From Mycolicibacterium peregrinum (GTDB taxonomy: Bacteria; Actinomycetota; Actinomycetes; Mycobacteriales; Mycobacteriaceae), in the NCBI RefSeq assembly GCF_002102345.1, contig NZ_LQPP01000016.1, positions 62,001 to 126,000 on the forward strand: a DNA stretch of 64,000 bases, given 5' to 3'. Shown here piece after piece: positions 38,033 to 47,322 of the stretch; within the stretch, counting starts at the first letter, position 1, and every line of letters starts with the position of its first letter. The notes beneath the pieces were generated by a model, which was not told where the DNA came from, ran no database searches, and worked only from the letters and a program-made list of their open reading frames with translations. Made by a program: the position numbers and the translations under genes.

Positions 38033-38833
38033 GTGCCGATCCAGACGCCCTACGAGGACCTGCTGCGGAAGGTGACCGAGCACGGCGTGCCGAAATCCGA
38101 TCGCACCGGCACCGGCACCCGCAGCCTGTTCGGGCACCAGATGCGCTACGACCTGGCCGCCGGCTTTCCGTTGCTCACCACCAAGAAGGTGCACACCAAA
38201 TCGGTGATCTACGAATTGCTGTGGTTTCTGCGCGGCGATTCGAACGTGCGGTGGCTGCAGGACCACGGCGTGACAATCTGGGATGAATGGGCCAGTGAGA
38301 CAGGCGATCTGGGTCCGGTGTACGGCGTGCAGTGGCGGTCGTGGCCGACACCGTCGGGCGAGCACATCGACCAGATCTCGAACGCGCTGGATCTGCTCAA
38401 GCGGGACCCCGATTCGCGGCGCAACATCGTCTCGGCGTGGAACGTCGGCGAGATCCCCCAGATGGCGCTGCCACCGTGCCACGCCTTCTTCCAGTTCTAT
38501 GTCGCCGACGGCAAGTTGTCCTGCCAGCTGTACCAGCGCAGCGCCGACCTCTTCCTGGGCGTGCCGTTCAACATTGCCAGCTACGCCCTGCTGACCCACA
38601 TGATGGCCGCGCAGGCCGGGCTCGGGGTCGGTGAATTCGTTTGGACCGGCGGCGACTGCCACATCTACGACAACCACGTCGACCAGGTGGCCCTGCAGCT
38701 CAGTAGGGATCCCAGACCGTACCCAGAACTCGTTCTGGCGCAACGTGACTCGATTTTCGACTACACCTTTGAGGATATTGCGATTCTGAATTACGACCCG
38801 CACCCGGCAATCAAGGCGCCCGTCGCTGTATGA
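38033..38833 (+). CDS. thyA: Thymidylate synthase ThyA
   Basis: Methylates dUMP to dTMP with methylenetetrahydrofolate, producing dihydrofolate. The 266-residue enzyme has [29 protein letters not shown] at the start, [18 protein letters not shown] near 122-140, the catalytic cysteine in PPCHAFFQF near 146, and [23 protein letters not shown] near 165-187. It is coupled to dfrA by an ATGA overlap, which pairs dihydrofolate production with its recycling. A second, flavin-dependent synthase gene (thyX) ends the window. Confidence 0.98.
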   Translation: MPIQTPYEDLLRKVTEHGVPKSDRTGTGTRSLFGHQMRYDLAAGFPLLTTKKVHTKSVIYELLWFLRGDSNVRWLQDHGVTIWDEWASETGDLGPVYGVQWRSWPTPSGEHIDQISNALDLLKRDPDSRRNIVSAWNVGEIPQMALPPCHAFFQFYVADGKLSCQLYQRSADLFLGVPFNIASYALLTHMMAAQAGLGVGEFVWTGGDCHIYDNHVDQVALQLSRDPRPYPELVLAQRDSIFDYTFEDIAILNYDPHPAIKAPVAV

Positions 38834-39321
38834 CCGGCGATCTTCGACAGCTGGCGATGATCTGGGCGCAGTCCACCTCTGGTGTCATCGGCCGTGACAA
38901 CGGCATTCCGTGGCATCTGCCGGAGGACCAGGCCCGGTTCAAGCAGCTCACCCTCGGGCAGACAGTGGTGATGGGCCGGCTGACCTGGGAGTCGCTGCCG
39001 GCCAAGGTCCGCCCGCTGCCGGGCCGGCGCAACGTGGTGATCACCCGCGATCCCGGATACGTGGCCGACGGTGCCGAGGTACTGACCGGCCTCGACGACG
39101 TGTTCCGCGGCTGGGTGATCGGCGGATCGCAGATCTACGCCCAGGCCCTGCCGTTCGCGGTCCGCTGCGAGGTGACCGAGATCGACATCGACCTGCCCGC
39201 AGCAGCGGGCGACGCGATGGCGCCGGAGCTCGACGACTCGTGGACGAAGACCACCGGGGAGTGGTTGACCAGCAGCTCAGGTTTGCGGTACCGGTTCTGC
39301 AGCTACGTGCGCACGCGGTAA
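38830..39321 (+). CDS. dfrA: Dihydrofolate reductase
   Basis: Regenerates tetrahydrofolate from dihydrofolate with NADPH; the trimethoprim target. The 163 residues show [32 protein letters not shown] near 10-41, [12 protein letters not shown] near 46, [11 protein letters not shown] near 64 and [15 protein letters not shown] near 97. The catalytic acid is the Asp/Glu after HLPE. Its 3' end overlaps the convergent DUF4303/HEAT-like gene by 19 bases. Confidence 0.97.
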   Translation: MTGDLRQLAMIWAQSTSGVIGRDNGIPWHLPEDQARFKQLTLGQTVVMGRLTWESLPAKVRPLPGRRNVVITRDPGYVADGAEVLTGLDDVFRGWVIGGSQIYAQALPFAVRCEVTEIDIDLPAAAGDAMAPELDDSWTKTTGEWLTSSSGLRYRFCSYVRTR

Positions 39322-40544
39322 CCGGCCAGTCTGCGGACCTCACTGTCGGGGTCATCGGCGGCCAGCTCGTCGATCCGTCGCTCCAGGTTCTTCACCACCT
39401 CGCTGTCGAGGTCACCGGGGCCCATCGGTCCGATCAGATCGCTGAGAACGATGACCGCATGGCGGCGGATCACGGGCTCGGAATGGTCGAGTCCGAGCCG
39501 GGCGCCCGGTAGGTCGGCCCCGTCCAGAGTGCAATAGCCGGTTCCGGGTTTCAGATCCTCTGCGACCGCCCCCGCGACCGCCGGATCGGCAAGCCCGGCG
39601 GCCAGCAGCGTGTAATCCAGTGGCAGGTGCGAGCGCCCCTGATCGCGAAACGAACGGTACGGCGCGGCGACCGCGGCCGATCGGCTACCGGCCGGAAGAT
39701 CGTTGCGCTCCAACACCTCCAGCCCGGCACCGAGGCGGCCGAGAGCGGCGGCCACCCAGTCGTGGGCATTACCGCGCAGCGGCAGGGCCGCCCACAGCGC
39801 GTCCATCACCTCCGGCGTGGCGATGTTGAGGTCGGCCAGGAATTTGGCCCCCGTCCAGGCGGTCTCGGGATGGCCGAGTGCCGCTACTGCGACCGGTACG
39901 GCGGCAGCGCCGGTGTCGAGCAGGAGTTCGGTTGCGCGTTCCCGGCCGAGTTCGTGGCCTGGTCCTCTGATGAGACCGGCCGCCGCGGCGAGTGCTGGCA
40001 CCCGTTGTTCGACGGGCAGTGCCAGCAGTCCACGTTCCGCCTCGGCAGAAGCCACGTACTCGGGGAAGTGATGCCGCAGCTCGTCGGCGGTCAACGAGCG
40101 GACCAGCAGGTCGGCGTCTTCGTCATCGAGGTAGACGACCACATCGTCGGGCAGGGTGCCGTCGGCGACGAGGGCGGTGCGCACCCCGGCCGCGATGTTC
40201 AGCATCGCCTCGGTGAACCGATCCCACGCCTGCTCCCACTGCGCGCTGGGAAGGTCCGTGACCGCAGCGCTGAGCCGATCACTCCACTGTGAATCGGTTT
40301 CGCCCCACTCGTAATCCTGATGCTCCCAATCCGGCGGGCTGAACCGGCAATCCGGCTCCTCGACCGACTCCTCGGTGGCCAGCGCCAGATTCGGAAGGTA
40401 GATCACCCCGGTGGTCTCGGCATAGAACTCGCTGAATGCCACGGCATACGGCGTCTCTGAGGCGGCTGTCGCGACCAGCGCGCGGACCGCATCCGCGGCA
40501 GCCAGGGTCAACTCGGTCTCGAACGCATCCCAGTCCAACGCCAC
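39303..40544 (-). CDS. DUF4303-like protein with HEAT-type repeats
   Basis: About 413 residues. The N-terminal 200 resemble DUF4303 ([45 protein letters not shown] and [17 protein letters not shown]), and the rest is a run of helical pairs like HEAT or PBS-lyase repeats ([55 protein letters not shown]). No catalytic site is seen; a protein-binding scaffold is a guess. The start is uncertain: I use GTG 40544, which gives the DUF4303-type N-terminus; a TTG at 40598 would run into the tandem 34-bp repeats upstream. Confidence 0.7.
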   Translation of the reverse strand: MALDWDAFETELTLAAADAVRALVATAASETPYAVAFSEFYAETTGVIYLPNLALATEESVEEPDCRFSPPDWEHQDYEWGETDSQWSDRLSAAVTDLPSAQWEQAWDRFTEAMLNIAAGVRTALVADGTLPDDVVVYLDDEDADLLVRSLTADELRHHFPEYVASAEAERGLLALPVEQRVPALAAAAGLIRGPGHELGRERATELLLDTGAAAVPVAVAALGHPETAWTGAKFLADLNIATPEVMDALWAALPLRGNAHDWVAAALGRLGAGLEVLERNDLPAGSRSAAVAAPYRSFRDQGRSHLPLDYTLLAAGLADPAVAGAVAEDLKPGTGYCTLDGADLPGARLGLDHSEPVIRRHAVIVLSDLIGPMGPGDLDSEVVKNLERRIDELAADDPDSEVRRLAGYRVRT

Positions 40545-40557
40545 GCGGACCAGTATC

Positions 40558-40657
40558 GCTCCAATCCGCTCCGCTACTTGCGGGTGCTCTTGCTCCAATC
40601 CGCTCCGCTACTTGCGGGTGCTGTCGCTCCAATCCGCTCCGCTACTTGTCGGTGCCG
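40558..40657 (+). repeat. Three tandem copies of a 34-bp unit
   Basis: Units begin at 40558, 40592 and 40626, each starting GCTCCAATCCGCTCCGCTAC; the first two are nearly identical over 34 bases and the third diverges after its 23rd base. The array lies between the divergent DUF4303-like gene and the AlkZ/YcaQ-family gene, so it sits where both promoters should be. It may serve as iterated binding sites. Confidence 0.85.
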
Positions 40658-40674
40658 TAGGGGACGATGGCAAC

Positions 40675-41874
40675 GTGGCCACCCTCACCAGCGCACAGGC
40701 CCGCCGCATCGCCGTCGCGGCCCAGGGATTTCACGAATCCAAACCCCGCGGACCGGTCACCCGTGCGCATCTGCGCAGGTTGATCTCCCGTATTCAGGTG
40801 CTGCAGTTGGATTCGGTGTCGGTGGCGGTACGGGCCCATTACGCGCCGGTGTTCAGCCGGCTGGGGCCGTACGACCGCGATGCGCTGGACCGGGCCGCCT
40901 GGTCACACAGCACACGTTCACCACGGCTTCTGACCGAGTACTGGGCGCACGAGGCCGCGTTGATGGCGGTGGAGGACTGGCCGCTGCTGCGGTGGCGGAT
41001 GCGGGAGTACACGCACGGCCGGTGGGGCACCGAGATTGTCCGGAAGAATCCCAAACTGGCGGACGACATCGTGGCGGCGGTCGCCGAGCTCGGGCCGTCG
41101 ACCGCGGGCCAGATCGAGGCCCATCTCGAGTCCGAACCGCGCGGCCGCAAAGGTCCGTGGTGGGACCGCAGCGAGACCAAGTGGGTCGCCGAGGCGCTGT
41201 GGTCCTCGGGTGTCCTGACAACGGCGACGCGCGTTGGGTTCGCCCGCCACTACGACCTCACCGAGCGGGTGCTGCCGGCGGACGTGCTGGCTCGGCAAGT
41301 CGACGACGACGAGGCGGTGCGGGAACTGACCCTGCGCGCCGCGACCGCGCTGGGGGTCGGCACCGAGGCCGATATCCGCGACTACTTCCGGATGGGCGCG
41401 CGGCAGGTCAAGCCGGCGATCGCCAAGCTGGTGGCCGACGGAGAGCTCGAGGCCGTCGACGTCGACGGCACCCCGGCCTACCTGCGTGCAGGCCAGACGG
41501 TGCCGCGGCGCGACCGCGGGACGGCACTGCTGTGCCCGTTCGACCCGTTGATCTTCTTCCGGCCCCGGGTGGAGCGGTGGTTCGATTTTCACTACCGCAT
41601 CGAAATCTACGTCCCCGCACCCAAACGCCAATTCGGTTACTACGTATGGCCGTTTCTGCTCGACGGTGAGCTGGTGGCACGAGTCGACCTCAAACGTACC
41701 GATGCGGCCCTGCAGGTGCTGGGCGCTTTCACCGAAGACGGTCGCGACCGTTCACGGGTCGCGGACGCGTTGGCGGCGGAGTTGTGCTCGATGGCGTCAT
41801 GGCTCGGCGTCGACGACGTGACCGCCGGGCCGCGCGGTGATCTCGCCGACGCGCTGCGGACGGCGTTGCGGTGA
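40675..41874 (+). CDS. HTH_42/AlkZ-YcaQ family DNA glycosylase-like protein
   Basis: A 399-residue protein of the winged-helix HTH_42 family, to which the bacterial alkylpurine and interstrand-crosslink glycosylases AlkZ and YcaQ (AlkX) belong. The probable catalytic Q-x-D appears in IQVLQLDSVSVAVRAHYAPVFSRLG near residues 40-63, as in the YcaQ branch, followed by YWAHEAALM near 85 and the C-terminal barrel with LLCPFDPLIFFRPRVERWFDFHYRIEIYVPAPKRQFGYYVWPFLL. The most likely role is repair of alkylated or crosslinked bases. The GTG start matches the family N-terminus (TLTSAQARRIAVAAQGF); longer frames reach into the tandem repeats. Confidence 0.85.
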   Translation: MATLTSAQARRIAVAAQGFHESKPRGPVTRAHLRRLISRIQVLQLDSVSVAVRAHYAPVFSRLGPYDRDALDRAAWSHSTRSPRLLTEYWAHEAALMAVEDWPLLRWRMREYTHGRWGTEIVRKNPKLADDIVAAVAELGPSTAGQIEAHLESEPRGRKGPWWDRSETKWVAEALWSSGVLTTATRVGFARHYDLTERVLPADVLARQVDDDEAVRELTLRAATALGVGTEADIRDYFRMGARQVKPAIAKLVADGELEAVDVDGTPAYLRAGQTVPRRDRGTALLCPFDPLIFFRPRVERWFDFHYRIEIYVPAPKRQFGYYVWPFLLDGELVARVDLKRTDAALQVLGAFTEDGRDRSRVADALAAELCSMASWLGVDDVTAGPRGDLADALRTALR

Positions 41875-41887
41875 GTGCGCGTGACGA

Positions 41888-42145
41888 TCAGCGCTGATTG
41901 AAGGCGAGTGCGGGGGTGCCGGCGTCGCCGCGAAAGCGGTCGGTTCGTCGCTGCCACGCGCCTGTCAACCACCAGTCGTAGCGTTGAACCTCGAGGTGGA
42001 AGTCTGGCTCTTCATGCTGCTGGGCCCACCGCACAGCGGTGCGTTTGCGCCAGAACCCAGCGATCGGCATCACGCCGCCGTCAGGGCGGTGCATGAAGAC
42101 ATACCATCCAAAACTCAACGGGCCCCCCCGGCCACCATCAGACAA
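41888..42145 (-). CDS. Small hypothetical protein
   Basis: An 85-residue frame rich in aromatic residues (FGWYVFMHRPDGGVMPIAGFWRKRTAVRWAQQHEEPDFHLEVQRYDWWL). The composition, with many Trp, Phe and His, differs from the Ala/Arg/Pro-rich shadows common in this window, so it is probably real. The TTG start lacks an obvious ribosome site; an ATG 17 codons later is possible. No family recognised. It is convergent with the AlkZ/YcaQ-type gene, whose stop is 14 bases away. Confidence 0.5.
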   Translation of the reverse strand: MSDGGRGGPLSFGWYVFMHRPDGGVMPIAGFWRKRTAVRWAQQHEEPDFHLEVQRYDWWLTGAWQRRTDRFRGDAGTPALAFNQR

Positions 42146-42297
42146 GATTACCTAGACAAGCATACTAATCTCGCTGCCGCCCGGCCGGACAGCCGGCATG
42201 GTTGACCGTGCGGACCCGGCCGACTTGGACGTTCGTCCAGGAGTCGAGGGATCCGCCCGGGTGTCATCCCAGTTGTACCGTTTGGCGGAGGCCTATT

Positions 42298-43371
42298 TCA
42301 GTCGTGCGCCCCCGTGCTCACCACCAGTCGTCCGGTGGTCTCGCGTGCGGCCATCCGCGCCAACGCCTGCGGCAGTTGCTCCCACTCCACGTTGTCGCCC
42401 ACCACGGTCTGCAGCCGGCCGGTACGCATCAGTTCGAGAATCTGCACGTGGGCATCGAGACCCTCGGAGCGGGCCGGCCAGTTGAACCCGAGCGTGCGGC
42501 GCACGGCCAGGGGATCGGTCACGTAGACCAGACAGACCCCGCACACATCGAAGTTGCCGTAGGCGATCGGACGCGGCGAGATGTAGTCACCGTCTTCGAG
42601 GGCGATGTCCTCGGCGAACCCTGCCATCAGGTGACGCCCGTTGAATCCCATGCAGCGGAACGTATTCGTCGTCACGCTTCCGCCCACCGCGTCGAACGCG
42701 ACGTCGACGCCGCGGCCGTAGGTGAGGTCCATGACCTGCTCGACCCAGTCGTCGTCGCGGTAGTTGACGGCGTGGTCTGCGCCCAGCTTCCGGCAGAGCT
42801 CCAGCTTCTCCTCGCTTCCGGCGGTGGCGATCACCTTGGCGCCCAGCGCCTTTCCGAGGACCAGCGCGCCCGATCCGGTGCCGCCGGCGGCCGCGTGCAC
42901 CAGCAGCGTCTCACCGGGTTGCAACCGGCCGCGTTCGCGTAGTGCGAACCAGCCTAGATGGAACGGGTAGTGCAGGGCGGCACCGTCGACGTCGCTGACC
43001 CACTCCGGCAGATCGAGCACTGTCGCCGCGTCGACGATGGCGTACGACGCATACCCCCCGAAGGCCATGACCGGGATCCCGACCACGCGGCGGCCGACCA
43101 GGTGTTCGGCACCCGGGCCCGCGCTCTCGACCACCCCGACCGCTTCCATGCCCGGCACGAACGGCGGCTGCAACGGCAGCGTGGTGTACCGCCCCTTGAT
43201 GATGTCGATGTCGTTGAAGTTCAGGCAGAACGCGCGGACCGCGACGCGGACTTCGTTGGGGCCCGGTGCACGCACCTCGACGGTTTGGCGTTCCAGTACC
43301 TCGGTGGGCTCGCCGAGCGCGGTGGCCACCCAGGCCTCCGCCGTGATGGGCTGTGGCGCAGGCTGGTTCAT
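42298..43371 (-). CDS. Zinc-type alcohol dehydrogenase-like / NADPH:quinone oxidoreductase
   Basis: A 357-residue medium-chain dehydrogenase/reductase of the quinone oxidoreductase branch: N-terminal GroES-like domain with FCLNFNDIDIIKGRY near 48 and PPFVPGMEAVGVVESAG near 69, then the Rossmann domain with LLVHAAAGGTGSGALVLGKALGAKVIATAGSEEKLELCRKLGADHAVNYRDDDW near 157-210. The zinc ligands of alcohol dehydrogenases are absent, so it should use NADPH without metal. It is the last gene of a four-gene TetR-led operon; its start overlaps the sulfotransferase stop (ATGA). Substrate unknown. Confidence 0.9.
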   Translation of the reverse strand: MNQPAPQPITAEAWVATALGEPTEVLERQTVEVRAPGPNEVRVAVRAFCLNFNDIDIIKGRYTTLPLQPPFVPGMEAVGVVESAGPGAEHLVGRRVVGIPVMAFGGYASYAIVDAATVLDLPEWVSDVDGAALHYPFHLGWFALRERGRLQPGETLLVHAAAGGTGSGALVLGKALGAKVIATAGSEEKLELCRKLGADHAVNYRDDDWVEQVMDLTYGRGVDVAFDAVGGSVTTNTFRCMGFNGRHLMAGFAEDIALEDGDYISPRPIAYGNFDVCGVCLVYVTDPLAVRRTLGFNWPARSEGLDAHVQILELMRTGRLQTVVGDNVEWEQLPQALARMAARETTGRLVVSTGAHD

Positions 43372-44630
43372 TTGTCCTCCGTCGGGGTGAGAAAGTGTTC
43401 GCGGTACGCGCGGAATCGCTCGGCCAGGGCGGCCGGATCGAGCTGTAGATCGGCAGCGTCGTAGATCACGCCCCCGTAGCGTCCGCGGGGGTGTTCGGTG
43501 AGGAAATCGCTCATGGCCGCGCGGACGTCGTCGCCGAACGGCTGGTCGGCCAGTCGGTAGATGTCGGCGAGCGTGGCCCGCTCATCGGCCATGAAGTCGT
43601 CGAACCGGACGTCGATGGATTGCCCGGCGGGCAGCACGTCGCGATCACGGATGCAGCCGGCGAGCAGATCATCGATGCGGTTCAGCCAGTGCCCGGTCAG
43701 TTTCGCAAGGTCGGGCTGCGTGACGGCCATCCGCGTCGCGTAGCAGATCATGGTCATCATCGACAGGGTTACCTCGACCGGATCGCGATGGGTGACAACG
43801 AAAGTCGCATCGGGAAAGGTGGCGGCCAGCGTCGGGAACTGTTCGAGGTGCTGGGGTGACTTGAGCACCCAGCGCGTTCCGCCGCGCAGCCATTGCATCG
43901 CCTGCAGGCTGCGCTTGACGTACGCATAGGACGGAGCCTGGTCATGTGCCTTGTAGTGCGCGGCGAAACTCGGTACATAATAGGTGGTTTCGAACAGCAT
44001 GCCCGAGATGTCGTTGGCCAGTAACTGGATCTCCTCGTGGGCGTGCTCGACGGTCATGTCGTGCATCCGCTTGAACTCCGGCATCGAGGTGTTCACCATC
44101 TCCAGGCCCGCGGTGCAGCGATCCTGACGGGGTCCCGGCGAGTCCTCACCGGGGCCGGGCAGCGGTTCGAGGCTCTCCCAGTACGGCAGGTAGCGAAGGG
44201 CGGGGTCGGCGGCGAGCAGGTTGTGCAGGTGGGTGGTGCCGGTGCGGGGGAGGCCGCAGATGATTATCGGCCGTGCGATCTCGATGTCCTCGATCTCGGG
44301 ATGGTCGGCGATGAGTGCCTCCAGCCGCAGCCGGTTCACCAAATTGCCCACCAGCTGCTCGAATGCGATCGCCAGACCGGTATCGGAAAGACCCGCCTCG
44401 TCACGAAGCGCGGTACAGAGCACGTCGAGACGTTCCCGGAAAGCCGGGTCGCCGAAGTTGTCCAGGCCGGACCGCTCGGTCGCGGCTGCCAGCAAGACAT
44501 CGGGTTGCAGGTCCAGAATCGCGCCGTAGGCGGCCAGTCCGTCACGGATCGGTTGGGCTGCAGCGGGATACACCGGGTGGGCGAGGTCGTCGAACCGGAT
44601 CGGCGCGGGACGCCGTAGGTCGGTGGTCAC
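43368..44630 (-). CDS. PAPS-dependent sulfotransferase family protein
   Basis: A 420-residue member of the sulfotransferase family 3-like group common in mycobacteria. The 5'-phosphosulfate loop is PIIICGLPRTGTTHLHNLLAADP near 120-142, and the 3'-phosphate region is RWVLKSPQHLEQFPTLAATFPDATFVVTHRDPVEVTLSMM near 240-280. Mycobacterial enzymes of this type sulfate lipids or small molecules using PAPS. The GTG start overlaps the DUF1214 gene stop, so it is co-translated in the operon. The acceptor is not predictable. Confidence 0.9.
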   Translation of the reverse strand: MTTDLRRPAPIRFDDLAHPVYPAAAQPIRDGLAAYGAILDLQPDVLLAAATERSGLDNFGDPAFRERLDVLCTALRDEAGLSDTGLAIAFEQLVGNLVNRLRLEALIADHPEIEDIEIARPIIICGLPRTGTTHLHNLLAADPALRYLPYWESLEPLPGPGEDSPGPRQDRCTAGLEMVNTSMPEFKRMHDMTVEHAHEEIQLLANDISGMLFETTYYVPSFAAHYKAHDQAPSYAYVKRSLQAMQWLRGGTRWVLKSPQHLEQFPTLAATFPDATFVVTHRDPVEVTLSMMTMICYATRMAVTQPDLAKLTGHWLNRIDDLLAGCIRDRDVLPAGQSIDVRFDDFMADERATLADIYRLADQPFGDDVRAAMSDFLTEHPRGRYGGVIYDAADLQLDPAALAERFRAYREHFLTPTEDK

Positions 44631-45703
44631 AGAGCCGAGACCTCGGCCACGTCGACGACCCGGCACTGCGGGTGCGCGGGGGTCTCGTCGGGCAGGAACC
44701 AGCGCAGCCAGATCAGGCCCTTGGGTCGGCCGGCTGTCGAGACCCAGTTGGGGTGACCCGGATCTTTGTCGCTGATGACGATCCGCCACGATCCGTCCGG
44801 TTCGTAGGTCACGTGGGCGCCGTTGATCGTGACGCGTTCGTGGGTGTAGTCGAAGGTGTGCAGGAACGGATTCCACAGGCAGAGGTTCCAGAACACGCAC
44901 TCCGGCGAGGTGCCCTCGATGATCAGGGCCTGATCCGGTTCCAGGTCGTAGGCGCCCATGGCGTACGCCGCGTCGGCGGCTGACCACCCGTAGGCGTTCT
45001 GGGGGACCGGGAACGGTGGGTGCAGCTGGTTGGCGGGCTCAACCTTGGTGGGCAGGAAGGAAACCTGCTCGTGCAGCCAGGCCTTGGCGTACCGGAAGCG
45101 GCGGGCCAGATCTGCGGCGCTGTCGGAACGCCGGGCGGGCGGGTCGAGCGCTTCGATTCGCCAGGTCGGGCGGCGGTCGGTGGTGGGATCGTTCAGATAA
45201 TCACGGGTCAAGGCGAATTCGGTGTCGGCGTCCAGTTTGAGCCAGGCACCCGGGTGGGAATCGGGGCTCATGATGAACTCGAAGTTGCCGTCCTCGTCGA
45301 ACTCCAGATCGCGGTTGTTGATCGTGCCGACGATGCGGTCGCTGTAGCGGCCTTCACCAGGCCCGCCGTAGACCGTCATGGACAGGTACACCGCATCGCC
45401 ACGGTTGCCGGTGACTCGATAGGTGCGGGCCGGGTTCAGCGGTGCGAGCTGATAGAAGGCATCCGAATTGTCGCCGCCCCACTTGAGGTATGGGCTGATG
45501 ACGTCGACCAGGATGGGCTTGTCCCGGTCGCCCCACACGTAGGCGTCGACGCTGACGCGCAGCAGGCTGAACGTCAGGCGGTACCCGTCGAGCAGATCGG
45601 GTTCGCTCAGCGCGGGTTCGGCGGTCAGCAGTTTCTGCTCGATGCCGCGCAGCTCGTCGAGCAGCGCGTTGAACGCCTCTGACAGTTCGGCCTTATCCGT
45701 CAT
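44627..45703 (-). CDS. DUF1214 domain protein
   Basis: A 358-residue protein whose C-terminal half matches the DUF1214 style (YGWSAADAAYAMGAYDLEPDQALIIEGTSPECVFWNLCLWNPFLHT, then GSWRIVISDKDPGHPNWVSTAGRPKGLIWLRWFLP). The N-terminal part resembles the DUF1254-like companion domain. No signal peptide is seen, so it is likely cytoplasmic. Function unknown, but such genes often accompany lipid or sterol metabolism genes in mycobacteria. AAGGA precedes the ATG, which also overlaps the TetR gene stop. Confidence 0.82.
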   Translation of the reverse strand: MTDKAELSEAFNALLDELRGIEQKLLTAEPALSEPDLLDGYRLTFSLLRVSVDAYVWGDRDKPILVDVISPYLKWGGDNSDAFYQLAPLNPARTYRVTGNRGDAVYLSMTVYGGPGEGRYSDRIVGTINNRDLEFDEDGNFEFIMSPDSHPGAWLKLDADTEFALTRDYLNDPTTDRRPTWRIEALDPPARRSDSAADLARRFRYAKAWLHEQVSFLPTKVEPANQLHPPFPVPQNAYGWSAADAAYAMGAYDLEPDQALIIEGTSPECVFWNLCLWNPFLHTFDYTHERVTINGAHVTYEPDGSWRIVISDKDPGHPNWVSTAGRPKGLIWLRWFLPDETPAHPQCRVVDVAEVSAL

Positions 45704-46311
45704 GGTCGGTCCTTCCTTCGTGGGTGGATTCGTCCTGCTCCTTCGGTCAGCAAGGAGCACAATCGATCTGCGGTGTCGTCGACATCGATGTCCGGTTCCA
45801 TGTGCGCGGCGTAGAACGCGGTGCCGATCAACGCTTGGTAGACCATGTCGACGTCGACATCGGGACGGACCCGGCCCTGCTTCACGCCCGAGGCGACCAG
45901 GGAGCGGAAGGCGCCCTTGGTCTGCTCGTCGAGCAGCTGCTGGGTCTTGATGTGCAGTTCCGGGTCGCGGCGACGTTCGGTCAGGATGCCGAGTGCGGCA
46001 GCCTCCACCACGGGATCACGCCAGAAGGTGAGCACTGCCGAGGTGAAGCCGCGCAGGTCGGTATCGAAATCTCCTGAGAGCGAGAGCAGTTCACCACCAG
46101 GTGGCTGGCTGAAGGCGGCATCGAAGACGAGGTGGGCCTTCGAGGGCCACCGCCGGTAGATGGTGGGGCGGCTGACGCCGGCCTCGCGGGCGATGGCCTC
46201 GATGGACAGTTGGTCGTAGCCGTCACGTGCGAGCAGGTCGCGGGTGGCGCGCATGATGTCGCGCTGAGTTTGTGGATCACGTGGCCGTCCCGGGCCTGTG
46301 AGCGAGGACAC
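45700..46311 (-). CDS. TetR-family repressor
   Basis: A 203-residue TetR regulator: helix-turn-helix with RDIMRATRDLLARDGYDQLSIEAIAREAGVSRPTIYRRWPSKAHLVFDAAF (about 17-67) and a C-terminal TetR_C-like ligand domain (LLDEQTKGAFRSLVASGVKQGRVRPDVDVDMVYQALIGTAFYAAHMEPD). It is the first gene of the operon with DUF1214, sulfotransferase and quinone oxidoreductase genes, all coupled by four-base overlaps, so it most likely represses this unit through the TTACG-N8-CGTAA repeat just upstream of its start. Confidence 0.92.
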   Translation of the reverse strand: MSSLTGPGRPRDPQTQRDIMRATRDLLARDGYDQLSIEAIAREAGVSRPTIYRRWPSKAHLVFDAAFSQPPGGELLSLSGDFDTDLRGFTSAVLTFWRDPVVEAAALGILTERRRDPELHIKTQQLLDEQTKGAFRSLVASGVKQGRVRPDVDVDMVYQALIGTAFYAAHMEPDIDVDDTADRLCSLLTEGAGRIHPRRKDRP

Positions 46312-46320
46312 ACGATTAAG

Positions 46321-46338
46321 TTACGATGCGTCACGTAA
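46321..46338. promoter_or_regulatory. Candidate TetR operator (TTACG-N8-CGTAA)
   Basis: An 18-bp inverted repeat with five-base arms starts ten bases before the TetR gene. The inner eight bases are not symmetrical, so the match is imperfect, but the position is right for autoregulation. No gene occupies 46312-46467. Confidence 0.45.
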
Positions 46339-46467
46339 TTAGGTCAATAGGCAAGTTTGTGCCCGGTGCGCGCCGATACCGACACCTGGGTTGTGGTTGT
46401 CGTCGAACAACAGCCCTGCGGTCGAAACCGAGGTGGAGATCGGGCAAGGGAGCGGACAGGGGAGCGG

Positions 46468-47253
46468 TCAGGTCCCGCGGTCAATCAGGTCGAACACCAT
46501 TACGGCATGTGAAAACCGTTGCGGGGTAACGCCTACCGGGCCATACGGATGGTCGAGCATGAAGACGAGGAAGAGCAGCAGGGCCAGCAGAACAGTGACG
46601 GTGCTGACCAGGATCATGTGGGCGCGACTGCTCTCGAGGCGCATGAAGCTGGCCAGCGTGATCAGTACCAGGCTGCCGAAGATCAGGGCGCACCACAACA
46701 GCACGGGTATCCGCGGACTGGAGTTGAGGATGCGCGCACTGCGGTCGGAGGTCAGGACAGCCAGTTGGCTGAGGAACTGACTGTTGATCGGGCTGGCGGT
46801 CGAGTCCGATTTGGCGGTGCCGACGATGCGGTACATCTCAGTGAGTGCGTGCCGGCCGTTGTTGCTGATGGAGCCGAACTCCTCCTTGCCCCATTCGGGA
46901 CCCTGTACCGCGGCGGTGTACGCGCGCAGCTGTTCGCGCACCTGGGTCTGTTCCGGCTGCGGCATGGCCACCGTCTGGCGGTACATGGTCACCAAGGTCG
47001 AGGCTTCGTTGGACACGTTCGTCTGCGCGGAGAGATATTGCTGCCATCCGACCACAACGGTGAACCCCAGCAATGCACCGTAGACGAGGCCGACGACGGT
47101 GAGGAACGGTGACAACACCGAGTTGTGCTCCGGGCGGGTGTCGCGAGCGATGACGCGGCTGGCCAGCAATACGCTGCCGACCGCCAGTGCCACGGCGCCG
47201 ACGACAACCACCGCGAGCAGGAGCCAGGTTCCGAACAACCCGAAGTCGCCCAT
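46468..47253 (-). CDS. DUF4239 (bestrophin-like) membrane protein
   Basis: A 261-residue membrane protein with helices near 6-30, 45-68, about 180-200 and 210-232, and a hydrophilic central part rich in Glu/Gln that contains ASTLVTMYRQTVAMPQPEQTQVREQLRAYTAAV. This matches the DUF4239 family, distantly related to bestrophin-type channels; function not established. The ATG was chosen over a TTG seven codons earlier. It is the most distal of four same-strand genes leading away from the restriction-modification region. Confidence 0.75.
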   Translation of the reverse strand: MGDFGLFGTWLLLAVVVVGAVALAVGSVLLASRVIARDTRPEHNSVLSPFLTVVGLVYGALLGFTVVVGWQQYLSAQTNVSNEASTLVTMYRQTVAMPQPEQTQVREQLRAYTAAVQGPEWGKEEFGSISNNGRHALTEMYRIVGTAKSDSTASPINSQFLSQLAVLTSDRSARILNSSPRIPVLLWCALIFGSLVLITLASFMRLESSRAHMILVSTVTVLLALLLFLVFMLDHPYGPVGVTPQRFSHAVMVFDLIDRGT

Positions 47254-47322
47254 AGATGAGAAGGATGCCAGCAAACTTCCCGTCGCGAAGGCGGATCGAT
47301 CGGTTTGGGCGTCGGCTCCGGA

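Noticed and set aside
37991..38803. N-terminal extension of the dienelactone hydrolase frame through thyA
   Set aside because: The conserved hydrolase begins at the ATG at 37990; the extra residues are antisense to thyA.
40558..40657. CRISPR array
   Set aside because: Units are contiguous without spacers, only three copies, and no cas genes are present.
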